Translations under genes and position numbers: made by a program
Origin: an uncultured Clostridia bacterium
GTDB taxonomy: Bacteria > Bacillota > Clostridia > Christensenellales > UBA1242
Assembly: GCA_947584775.1 (NCBI GenBank)
Contig: CANPWT010000051.1
Location: 1 to 7,529 of the forward strand
DNA: 7,529 bases
Direction: 5' to 3'
The notes under the pieces: generated by a model
Database searches by the model: none
The model's input: the letters and a program-made list of their open reading frames with translations, nothing else
Told to the model about the DNA's origin: nothing
Shown here: positions 1-7,000 of the stretch, piece after piece
Numbering within the stretch: position 1 is the first letter of the stretch
How the letters are laid out: each line of letters begins with the position of its first letter

Positions 1-185
1 GCAACACAGTTGTTGTGATTGAGCACAATCTTGATGTTATAAAATCAGCTGATTATATCATCGACCTTGGGCCTGGAGGAGGCGATGGTGGCGGAACAAT
101 TGTTGCAACCGGCACTCCGGAGGAAATTGTTAAAGTTAAAAATAGTTACACCGGCATGTATTTAAAAAAGATGTTAAAGGGTTAG
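1..185 (+). CDS. uvrA: UvrA, excinuclease ABC subunit A (C-terminal end, partial)
   Basis: Only the last 60 residues are present, read in frame from base 3 to the TAG at 183-185. UvrA is the cytoplasmic DNA-damage sensor of nucleotide excision repair; it is a dimeric ATPase that loads UvrB at lesions. The visible part matches the end of the second ABC ATPase domain. VVVIEHNLDVIKSADYIIDL carries the H-loop (switch) histidine in 'EHN', followed by the family signature LGPxGGDGGGTIVATGTPEE and the conserved tail 'SYTGMYLKKML'. One small difference is LGPGGG where most UvrA proteins have LGPEGG; this is a tolerated-looking substitution. The gene starts outside the window. The next gene begins 3 bases after the stop and its ribosome binding site lies inside the end of uvrA, so the two are probably co-transcribed. 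Identification rests on recognised family motifs and is firm. Confidence 0.95.
   Translation, partial: NTVVVIEHNLDVIKSADYIIDLGPGGGDGGGTIVATGTPEEIVKVKNSYTGMYLKKMLKG
176..181 (+). promoter_or_regulatory. Ribosome binding site inside the end of uvrA
   Basis: AAAGGG lies 7 bases upstream of the ATG at 189, within the last codons of uvrA. It supports this start and suggests translation of the downstream gene is coupled to termination of uvrA translation. Confidence 0.6.
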
Positions 186-188
186 AGT

Positions 189-500
189 ATGGATAATCAA
201 ATTTATTCCGCCTTTGAATATTTAAATTTGCCCTTTTCTGCCAGCCGAGAGCAAGTTTTAATCAATCAAAAAACTCGCATAAAAGTTGCGCGTGCAATGG
301 CAAAAAATAATCAAACGGACCCGGCAGAAGAAATAGAAAAAATAAATCAAAACACCAATTTGGTGTTAGAGTATATTTCAAGCAATAATGGCAAAAAAAT
401 TAAGCAACCCTTGTTTAGAACTACGCTAAAAGAGTTGCTTATTAGTGTATGCTTTTTGCTGTTAATAATTGGGCTAATAATTTTTATGTTTATGCATTAA
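189..500 (+). CDS. Small tail-anchored protein with degenerate J-domain-like region
   Basis: 103 residues, function unknown. Residues about 5-65 can be read as a J-like helical hairpin. 'IYSAFEYLNLPFSASREQV' resembles helix I and the 'LGLPxxAsxeeI' turn of DnaJ proteins, followed by a basic helix (KTRIKVARAMAKNN) and then 'DPAEEIEKINQNTNLVLEYI', which resembles helix III with its 'kInxAyxvL' pattern. The HPD tripeptide needed to stimulate DnaK is absent, so any J-fold would not be a standard DnaK co-chaperone. Residues about 80-102 form one very hydrophobic helix ending at the C-terminus (LLISVCFLLLIIGLIIFMF), giving a tail-anchored protein with its N-terminus in the cytoplasm. The start is supported by AAAGGG 7 bases upstream. 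It sits 3 bases after uvrA, but nothing in it suggests a repair role. The last 4 bases overlap the end of the opposing DUF4363 gene. The coding call is good; the J-like assignment is inference by eye. Confidence 0.8.
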   Translation: MDNQIYSAFEYLNLPFSASREQVLINQKTRIKVARAMAKNNQTDPAEEIEKINQNTNLVLEYISSNNGKKIKQPLFRTTLKELLISVCFLLLIIGLIIFMFMH

Positions 501-877
501 ATTAGGTTTACAAGGCTTATTCCGGTTGACTCTTTAAGGCCCTCAACGTTGTATTTTAAAAGCAGGGAATAGGTTATTGCATCTTCCTTGCTTTCGTTAA
601 TAATCGAGGCGCGCAAATATTGCAAATAATCCGAAACTGGTTGTAAATCTTTACGGGAAATGGATATGGCTAAAATATCCATTTTTTCTGTCCAATAATT
701 ATTAACTTCGCTAATTTTATCGCTCAATTCTAAAAATTCGTCATTGTTTAGGCGGGTGTAAATTTCGTTTGTTTCTTTTTCCATTTTGTTAAACACTTGT
801 GTGGTGTAAACTCCGTCCCAAACGCATAGCCCAGCAACGGCTAAAACTAATATTAAAATTGGTATCCAAACTCTCAT
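497..877 (-). CDS. DUF4363-family membrane-anchored protein
   Basis: 126 residues. An N-terminal membrane helix (residues about 4-22, VWIPILILVLAVAGLCVWD) is followed by an acidic, largely helical domain outside the membrane (EKETNEIYTRLNNDEFLELSDKI and onwards). The length, the single N-terminal anchor, the central 'WTEKMDILAISISRKDLQPVS' region and the position after a DUF421 gene fit the DUF4363 family, which commonly accompanies DUF421 genes in Clostridia. Its biochemical function is not known. The ATG at 877 has a strong Shine-Dalgarno (TGAGGTGA, minus strand, bases 888-881) that overlaps the TGA stop of the upstream DUF421 gene, so the two are an operon with probable translational coupling. 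The stop overlaps the opposing 189-500 gene in a shared TTAA. Family assignment is by recognition of pattern and context. Confidence 0.8.
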   Translation of the reverse strand: MRVWIPILILVLAVAGLCVWDGVYTTQVFNKMEKETNEIYTRLNNDEFLELSDKISEVNNYWTEKMDILAISISRKDLQPVSDYLQYLRASIINESKEDAITYSLLLKYNVEGLKESTGISLVNLI

Positions 878-880
878 AAC

Positions 881-888
881 TCACCTCA
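881..888 (-). promoter_or_regulatory. Ribosome binding site overlapping upstream stop codon
   Basis: TGAGGTGA on the minus strand combines the TGA stop of the DUF421 gene (886-888) with an AGGTG Shine-Dalgarno a few bases before the ATG at 877. This layout is typical of translationally coupled gene pairs and fixes the DUF4363 start. Confidence 0.7.
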
Positions 889-1584
889 ATCTTTGTATGC
901 AATTTGAAAATTTTCGTTTTTTAATTGGTAATAAATTTTGCCCTCGTTGTCAATGGATAATATAATTAAATCCTTAATTTTTTTAATTTTAAGCGAATTT
1001 AACAGTTTTTTTAATTGCTCAACATCCATATCTAATTCGCTAAGTTGCTCTTTAACAATTTTGCCGTCCGAAATTACAATTTTAGGCAATTGTGCAGGCG
1101 GGTTGTTTTTGCCAACATCCTGTGCAGTGGCGGGCGCATTTTCGCTGGTGGGTATCACGCTAATTTTACCGTTGGTTTCCATAATGGCGTAAAGAACTTG
1201 GTCAAAACTGTAAAAGTTTTTTTCGCGTATCATTTCCATAAGGTCGTCCAAATTCATATTTAATTGTTTCAGCGTTTGATATTCAATTCCTTTTGGGCTA
1301 ATAATAATTTCTGGCTTGCCGTTCATCAGCCTGCGTATGCCAATGCTTTTGCGCGTTAACAAAGTAATAAAAAAGTGAATTAACACCAAAATTGCAAGCG
1401 GTAAAATGCCGTTTAAAATAGGGATGTTTGTGTCGCTCATAGGCAGGGTTGCCAAGTCGGCAATAATAAGCGTTATAACCAACTCGTAAGGCTGCATTTC
1501 GCCAATTTGCCTTTTGCCCATAAGGCGCAAAAACACCAAAACCGTTAAATAAATCAGCAATACTCTTATAAATACAATGAACAT
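886..1584 (-). CDS. DUF421 (YetF-like) membrane protein
   Basis: 232 residues from the chosen ATG. Three membrane helices at about residues 2-20, 33-50 and 57-76 are separated by the family hallmark LMGKRQIGEMQPYELVITL and followed by 'IADLATLPMSD'. The soluble C-terminal part has the two-lobed YetF pattern: 'GKPEIIISPKGI', then 'LNMNLDDLMEMIREKNFYSFD', a short Pro/Ala-rich insert, and 'LPKIVISDGKIVKEQLSEL' with 'DMDVEQLKKLLNS'. YetF-type proteins are membrane proteins of uncertain role, linked in Bacillus to spores and envelope stress. An upstream in-frame TTG at 1620 would add 12 residues (HKNCFFTQNFY). I prefer the ATG because family members start just before the first helix and because the TTG lies inside a hairpin. 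Neither start has a clear Shine-Dalgarno. The gene is the first of a two-gene operon with DUF4363, 8 bases apart. Family call is confident; start is moderate. Confidence 0.9.
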   Translation of the reverse strand: MFIVFIRVLLIYLTVLVFLRLMGKRQIGEMQPYELVITLIIADLATLPMSDTNIPILNGILPLAILVLIHFFITLLTRKSIGIRRLMNGKPEIIISPKGIEYQTLKQLNMNLDDLMEMIREKNFYSFDQVLYAIMETNGKISVIPTSENAPATAQDVGKNNPPAQLPKIVISDGKIVKEQLSELDMDVEQLKKLLNSLKIKKIKDLIILSIDNEGKIYYQLKNENFQIAYKD

Positions 1585-1599
1585 GTAAAAATTTTGTGT

Positions 1600-1626
1600 A
1601 AAAAAGCAATTTTTATGCAAAATTGC
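1600..1626 (-). terminator. Weak hairpin plus T-tract just upstream of the DUF421 start
   Basis: On the minus strand, GCAATTTT (1626-1619), a 5-base loop, AAAATTGC (1613-1606) and then six T (1605-1600) form an intrinsic-terminator shape. The 8-bp stem has only two G-C pairs, so it is weak. It lies 141 bases after the flippase stop and 16 bases before the DUF421 ATG. It could therefore end flippase transcripts or act as an attenuator for DUF421. Confidence 0.35.
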
Positions 1627-1667
1627 GTCGCAAACCGCATTCTTGCTTATTTATTCAGGTGTTCACG

Positions 1668-1700
1668 CGTCACAAACTAGCAAAAGTGCCGTTTGTGACG
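1668..1700. repeat. Perfect 10-bp inverted repeat (hairpin)
   Basis: CGTCACAAAC (1668-1677) pairs perfectly with GTTTGTGACG (1691-1700) across a 13-base loop, in which two further G-C pairs are possible. There is no T-tract after it on either strand, so it does not look like an intrinsic terminator. It directly abuts the CGAG-rich stretch that follows and may be part of the same dispersed intergenic element. Confidence 0.6.
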
Positions 1701-1701
1701 T

Positions 1702-1760
1702 TGTCATACCGAGCGAGGTGTAAACCGAGTCGAGTGTATCTCTTAAAAGGGACGCCGAGG
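1702..1760. repeat. Candidate dispersed intergenic repeat (TGTCAT..CGAG type)
   Basis: TGTCATACCGAGCGAGGTG followed by CCGAGTCGAGTGTATCTC resembles the 'TGTCATTcCGAGCGnAG...GAGnnATCTC' sequences scattered between genes in many bacteria. It is clearly richer in G+C than the other gaps in this window and contains repeated CGAG units. It lies immediately downstream of the flippase stop and next to a perfect inverted repeat, so 1668-1760 may be one small non-autonomous element. A single copy cannot prove repetition; this is recognition by resemblance. Confidence 0.4.
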
Positions 1761-1766
1761 GAAAAA

Positions 1767-3263
1767 TTACTTGCGCTTTAAAAGTTTGAAAAAGGTGTTT
1801 AAACTATAAATGTTAAAAATTTTGGTTAAAATTAGCATGCAAAGTCCACTTATTCCGCCACCAATTATGCAGGCGAAAAACGGGTTTAAAAGCGCTTTAA
1901 AAATATTGGCGGTAAACAAGCCCAGCAAACTTGACGGAATTAAAATTAAAATGTAATTTTTAATGGTTTTAAATATGTTTAAATTTAAGTCTGGCAGCGC
2001 CTTTTTAATGCGCTTAAAATTCAGGGTGGAAATAGTGGTCATAGAAATAAAATAAGCAATGCACACCGAATTTACGCCAATAAGTGGGGTTAAAACAAAC
2101 AGCGAAGCAAACAACACAACCGAGCCAATTAGGTAATTAATAAACGATTTAACTTCCAAATTTAGTGCGTTTAAAATGCTGCCTGAGAGGTTGGTTAAAC
2201 TAATAGGCAACACTGCCAAACTTGCAACTTGCAGTAACACGCCGGACATCAAATTATCGTAAAGCACCACGCCAATTAAATCGCCAACAGCAATGTAAAT
2301 AGGAATAAACAGCATGCTAACAAAAATGGAAACATCCACGCTTTTTTTAACGTTGTTGTGAATGGAAGGGTAGTCGGATTTTGTCATCATCGAACTAATT
2401 GTAGGTATCAGCACCATGCTAATGCTGCCAATAACCGCCATAGGCACATAAAGCATAGGGAAGGTCATGCCCATAATGATGCCCACGCTGCTGGTGGCGT
2501 CCGCGGTGGAATAGCCAATAGAAATAAGTAGGGCGGGGATGATTAAAGTGGTAAGCGGCTGCACAAACGAATTTGCAAGCCTAACCCCGGTTATAGGCAT
2601 GGCACTTTTAAAAATGTTTTTGTATTCGCCAAAGCCAAAGTTAATTTTAGCGCGTGAAAAATAAATGATAATTGTAATTAAAGCAGAAACCAAGCAGGTT
2701 ATGTTAAACGCAATGGCGGAATATTTAGTGGCAACAAATAAATCCACAACATTGTGCAGCATAATAATGGTTACAACAAACCTAACAATTTGTTCAATAA
2801 GTTCGGTCAGCCCGCAATTAAAAAAGTCGTTTTGCCCCCATAGTGCGCCCCTAAAGATGGCATATACCGCACTAAAAATTATGCTTGGCACAAGAATAAT
2901 TATAAGTTCAACCACACGGTTATCGGCAAGCACAATGTTCCACACGGATTTTAATAAAATTATAACCAAACTAGAAATTGCCGCCAAAGCAAGCGCAATA
3001 ACAAGGGCAGAGCCAACCACACGGTTGCGCTTTTTAAGTTCGTTGTTAGTTTCGTATTTAGAAACAAGTTTTGCGGTGGTCAGCGGCAGCCCGCTTGCAA
3101 TAAGCGTCATAAAAACGCCCAAAATTGAGGTCGCCATTTGATACAATCCCAGCCCTTCTGCACCAATTTTCCTAGATAAAAATATTCTAAAAAAGAAGCC
3201 CAAACAACGGGTTATCATAGTAAAAATTGTAACAACAGCAACTGCTTTAAAAATAGATTTCAT
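1767..3263 (-). CDS. MOP-superfamily polysaccharide/lipid II-type flippase (SpoVB/YtgP-like)
   Basis: 498 residues, almost entirely hydrophobic, with about 14 predicted membrane helices and a length typical of the polysaccharide transporter/MurJ/SpoVB branch of the MOP superfamily. Family features include the N-terminal 'FTMITRCLGFFFRIFLSRKIGAEGLGLYQM' region (the usual 'R.LGf..ri..ar.lG.eg.GlY' signature), 'SGLPLTTAKLVSK', the loop 'FRGALWGQNDFFNCGLTELIEQIVRF', and the mid-protein 'GIIMGMTFPMLYVPMAVIGSISMVLIPTISS'. Relatives flip undecaprenyl-linked sugar intermediates across the cytoplasmic membrane for peptidoglycan, spore cortex or surface polysaccharide. The exact substrate cannot be read from sequence, so I give no symbol. 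The ATG at 3263 has AGGA 5 bases upstream (minus strand, 3272-3269). It is divergent from the LysM gene, with a 77-base gap shared by both promoters. No obvious strong terminator follows the stop. Confidence 0.9.
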   Translation of the reverse strand: MKSIFKAVAVVTIFTMITRCLGFFFRIFLSRKIGAEGLGLYQMATSILGVFMTLIASGLPLTTAKLVSKYETNNELKKRNRVVGSALVIALALAAISSLVIILLKSVWNIVLADNRVVELIIILVPSIIFSAVYAIFRGALWGQNDFFNCGLTELIEQIVRFVVTIIMLHNVVDLFVATKYSAIAFNITCLVSALITIIIYFSRAKINFGFGEYKNIFKSAMPITGVRLANSFVQPLTTLIIPALLISIGYSTADATSSVGIIMGMTFPMLYVPMAVIGSISMVLIPTISSMMTKSDYPSIHNNVKKSVDVSIFVSMLFIPIYIAVGDLIGVVLYDNLMSGVLLQVASLAVLPISLTNLSGSILNALNLEVKSFINYLIGSVVLFASLFVLTPLIGVNSVCIAYFISMTTISTLNFKRIKKALPDLNLNIFKTIKNYILILIPSSLLGLFTANIFKALLNPFFACIIGGGISGLCMLILTKIFNIYSLNTFFKLLKRK

Positions 3264-3324
3264 ACTTGTCCTATTTTAATATATAGGGCAAATTTCGCTA
3301 TTATTCTAACAAATTTTAATTTAT

Positions 3325-3330
3325 TATAAT
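3325..3330 (+). promoter_or_regulatory. -10 element (TATAAT) for the LysM gene
   Basis: A perfect TATAAT ends only 10 bases before the ATG at 3341, so transcription would begin at about 3336-3338. No good -35 box (TTGACA-like) is visible at the usual spacing and the region is very A+T-rich, so chance occurrence is possible. An overlapping TATAAT also exists on the minus strand (3328-3323) and could serve the divergent flippase gene. Confidence 0.4.
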
Positions 3331-3340
3331 AAAAATATAT

Positions 3341-3637
3341 ATGAAACTTTCTTTAAATAACAATTTTTTATACCGTTTGCCCGACCCAGATGTAAATTTA
3401 AATTCCAAATTGTATGGCATGGAACTAAATGTTTTTCGCAACAACACCCAAATTCCGCCTTTTGCAGGGGAATATGTAAAAATTACCGTCCCAAACTATA
3501 AAATACACATTGTAAAGCCCACTGAAACGCTAGAAGGCATCGCTTCAACCTATAACATAGACAAACAAAAATTAATTTCAGATAACAACCTAACCAGCAA
3601 AATTTTCATCGGCCAACGCCTTAAAATCTCTTTGTAA
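3341..3637 (+). CDS. Small LysM-domain protein without signal peptide
   Basis: 98 residues. The C-terminal half (residues about 54-98) is a LysM module: YKIHIVKPTETLEGIASTYN, then 'IDKQKLISDNNLT' and 'KIFIGQRLKISL', matching the standard 'Y.V..GdTl..IA..y.i....l...N.l....i..Gq.l.I' pattern. LysM modules bind N-acetylglucosamine-containing glycans such as peptidoglycan or spore cortex. The first 50 residues (with 'LYRLPDPDVNLNSKLYGMEL' and 'IPPFAGEYVKI') match nothing I recognise. There is no signal peptide or membrane helix, so the protein is predicted cytoplasmic unless released or packed into a spore coat. No Shine-Dalgarno precedes the ATG, and no other ATG, GTG or TTG lies between it and the in-frame stop at 3317-3319. 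A downstream Met27 also lacks a binding site. It is divergent from the SpoVB-like flippase, which hints at a shared envelope or sporulation role. The LysM call is firm. Confidence 0.85.
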   Translation: MKLSLNNNFLYRLPDPDVNLNSKLYGMELNVFRNNTQIPPFAGEYVKITVPNYKIHIVKPTETLEGIASTYNIDKQKLISDNNLTSKIFIGQRLKISL

Positions 3638-4055
3638 TTGCCCACAGCAAAACAAAAAGAAAATAAAATGTAAAGCAACAAACAAATGGGAACTAAGTAA
3701 ATAGTTTAATTGTTTAAAACCGAACAAGGCCGAAATGCTTAAATTTTAAATTTACGAAATTGAATTTAAATAATATCTTTAATAAATACATTTAATAAAT
3801 AAATCTTTAAAAAATTAAGTAACTTGATAGACATTTGAACACTATTATTAACAAAAGAAAAGCAAAAACCACAAAACACACAAATATTAAAATGTAAAAA
3901 GAAAAAACACACAATTAATGTGTGTTTTTTTAATCTTAATTTACTTTTGGCTGGTTTATTGCAAATTGCTTTTTGTTTGTTAAAACTAGGTGCGTTTTTA
4001 TTAATTTGTAAATTTTTTAGCATTTGTTTTTTATATAAACCTTCAATTTTAGCAA
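3638..4055. other. 418-base A+T-rich gap between convergent genes
   Basis: This stretch separates the ends of the LysM gene and the large surface-protein gene. The only clear element is the bidirectional terminator at 3902-3931. The remainder is very A+T-rich with no RNA gene, promoter pair or long repeat that I can recognise. An open frame on the minus strand (3766-4023) has no ribosome binding site and runs through the terminator, so I do not treat it as a gene. Confidence 0.6.
3902..3931. terminator. Bidirectional intrinsic terminator
   Basis: AAAAAACACACA (3902-3913), loop ATTAA, then TGTGTGTTTTTTT. The ACACACA/TGTGTGT stem is perfect and continues into A/T pairing, giving about 12 bp. 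It is flanked by A6 on one side and T7 on the other, so it can terminate from either strand. It lies about 265 bases after the LysM stop and about 125 bases after the stop of the large minus-strand gene, as expected between convergent genes. Confidence 0.85.
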
Positions 4056-7000
4056 TTATTTTTTAGTTTTTGGTTTGCTTTTTTGTTTTGGCGTTGTTTT
4101 TGCGGTTGTGGTAGTTTCTTTTGCTGGGGTGGCACTTTCTGCTGGTTGCAATTTTGCTTCTTGTTGCATTTTTTTCATTAAATCATTTTTATAGCCATCA
4201 GTTTTAATAAATTCCATTTCACTTTGAACGCTTTTAATTCTAACGCCAATTTGAGCAGATACACGCTGATTTTTCTTCATATCTCTTTCTAGTTTAGCAA
4301 TTTCAGCCGCGTCTGCGCGCTTAATTTTTAACTGCCTTAATTTAGAAATGTCTGCTTTATAATTTTCTTCGTAACTTGTGCGTTCGTTGGTTAAATTTTC
4401 AAGTTCTTTGTTTAGTTCGCGGTAATCTTTTTCAATTTTAGCGGTGGCAATTCTATCATAATATTGCTTGCTAACAGTTGTTTGCCTATCGTAGTCATTT
4501 TTAGTCTTTTTGCTAAATTTTTTCCATTTAACTTTGCGTAGTAACACGCCAACAACGGCAATAATAATGGCAGCGACAAATATTAAAGTGGAAATCTGAT
4601 AAAGCAGGGTGGTTGTGTCCACGCCCTGATTGTTTTCGCTTGGAGTGGTTGTGTCCGCCGTTTCATCATCGTTTGTGGTTTGGGTTTGGCTAAATTTTTT
4701 GGTAACTGCGCTTAACATAGCGTTATCAAAATCATCCTTAGTTAGGCTATCGTTAAATTCAATTTTGCCAAAGAACGCATCGCCCGTGGTTGGGTAGCCA
4801 TCGCTGCCAATGCCAAGAGTTAAATAACTTGTAACATCGGCTGATGGGTTTAATAAAAAGGTGTAAGTTGTCCACTCGTTATCGCTATACACATTGTTAA
4901 AGGCATCGTCAAAGCCAGACAACCTTATTGTTGCACCATAAACTTTTTTGCCTTCAATAGATTGTAAATTTTGTGTGAAAAGCGAAACTTTAATTTCGTA
5001 ATAACTGTTTGCTTTTAAGCCAAAGCCAAGGTTAGAGGTTAGGCTGTAAACGCTGTCATCTAACGCGCGGATGTAAATAATGTCGGTGTCGCCTTCAAGT
5101 TTTTTAAAACTATTCATATTGTCTGGTTCAACCAAATTTTTAATTGCATCACTATTAGAAACATTTACATAGCCGGTTGTAACATTGTCCACTTCTGGGT
5201 TAGAGAACAATTTATTGTCCGCATTAACAAATTTTGATAAATCCAACTTAAATTTTATTTCAGTTTCAACTAAATTGTTAAATATGTCGCCCCTGGTTGC
5301 TTCTGCAAATTCAAAATTGAACATCGCATTGTCTAAATAAGCGTAAGCGTAACTTGTGCTAATTAATTCGGCCTTTAATGAAACATCTAAATCTTGATAG
5401 CCGGCATACACATAAAATTCAACAGTTTGCCATGCCCCGTGTGTGTTAACATCGCGGCTAATTAAATTAAATTCGTTGCCATTGATGTTTGTAATTAGCG
5501 ATAGGGTAAGATAGCCAAGGTTTTGTGTGTTCACATCCACGCTAAATTTGTAATAAGATTTTGCAGTTAAACTTTTGCTTTCGCTTGTGTAGGCCAACTT
5601 GTCCGCGGTTGAATTGTACATCATAAGGATGTTGTTGTTGCCTGGGATTTTAGATAGGCCTGGGTCGCCCGGGTTTACAACATTGTCTAAATCCAAACTA
5701 TTTAGTTCGTCAAACTGAGTTGTGTTAACCACACCATAGTATTGTTTGTTATTCCCAGTAGAAACCGACCAATTTGAAGGATTTGCAGGGAAAGTATCTT
5801 TGCCGGATGCAATTTCAATGCCGTTAAAATTGCCGTTGTTTAACATAATGTCGTTATCTGTTATAACTTGCCCGCTTAATAAATCTAATTTAGCACGGCT
5901 AGACGATGTTGAAGCGGAAGAATATGTTTGATAATCCACTTTGCCAACAGAAATTTCGGTTAAATACACCGCGCCCGAAACTGGGGAAGAAGAACTGCCC
6001 AAACTGATTTCTAGTTTATAATTTGTGCTGCCCGTAACGCCTGTTCTAACATAAAACAAGTATTGTGTGTAGCCGTTATTAAGGCCGGTTGCTGTGGAAG
6101 AGGTTATGCTTAAACTAGAACTATTATTTTCAGTTTCGTCCTCTTTTAAATTTGTTTGAACAAGTTGTAAGTTTGCAGTAGAGGATAAGCCAACACCTTT
6201 TGCAGTAACGCCAACTTTGTAAATATAATTTTGTTTAAAGGTAAAAAAGTTATCCTCAGTGGCGTATTTTACATAACTAGATGCCGAATTTTCAATTTTT
6301 ATTGCTTTTGTGTTGTTGCCGTCAAACGCGTTGCTGTCCGCCGACTTACCAACCAAGGTTTTGCTGGAAACGTTGTTAGAATAATCAACATCCACGCATT
6401 TTAAAGCCAAGGCATCTGCCGTGGTTGTTGTTAGCGTGTTTTCGCGCTTATCTATGAATTTATAGTCAACTTTGTATGTGCTTAACATTTTTTGCATGGT
6501 TGCGCTATTTAATTTGTCGCAAGAAATATTGTCAAACAAAACTGTGCCCATGCCTTGAAGATACATGCCAATTTTGACGCTAGAACTTTCCAATTCGTTA
6601 GTGGAAATTAAAAATGTATAAGTTGTCCAATTTTCGGCCGAGATATTGTCAATTTTAGCAAAAACATGGTCCTCACCGTCAAACAAATAAAATGTGCCAA
6701 TGCCGTCATTGTTGGATGTTAAAACGTCCACTGTAATTTTGTAATGGCTGTCTGCATCCAAAGTTATAAGGTTTTCACTTTTATAACCATAGTTGGCGTA
6801 ATGCGTTGCGCCGTCCTCATCAGTTGAACTTATCATCAGCACATAATCTTCACTTGCAAGCGGGTTGCGTTTGTATTTGCCCGAATATGTTTCGTTATTG
6901 TCCAAATTAATGACGCCTGCCGTTACATTTGCATTTTTTTCGTCCACAGTTGGAACAAAACCGCTTGGGCTGTATGGCTGGCTAGCCCCGCCCGAACTTG

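Noticed and set aside
61..100. Gly-for-Glu change in the UvrA LGPEGG motif as a sign of a broken gene
   Set aside because: The frame is intact to a normal C-terminus and all other motifs are kept, so a natural variant is more likely than decay.
938..1263. Two plus-strand open frames (938-1192 and 1045-1263)
   Set aside because: Both are antisense to the DUF421 gene, have no ribosome site and no recognisable domain.
2665..3141. Plus-strand open frame of 158 codons
   Set aside because: It lies wholly antisense to the well-supported flippase gene; its Ser/Thr/Ile-rich composition is the usual shadow of a hydrophobic gene.
3766..4023. Minus-strand open frame of 85 codons in the gap between the LysM gene and the large surface-protein gene
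   Set aside because: No ribosome binding site, low-complexity A/T-driven composition (runs of Phe, Lys, Asn, Ile), no recognisable domain, and it reads straight through the strong bidirectional terminator at 3902-3931.
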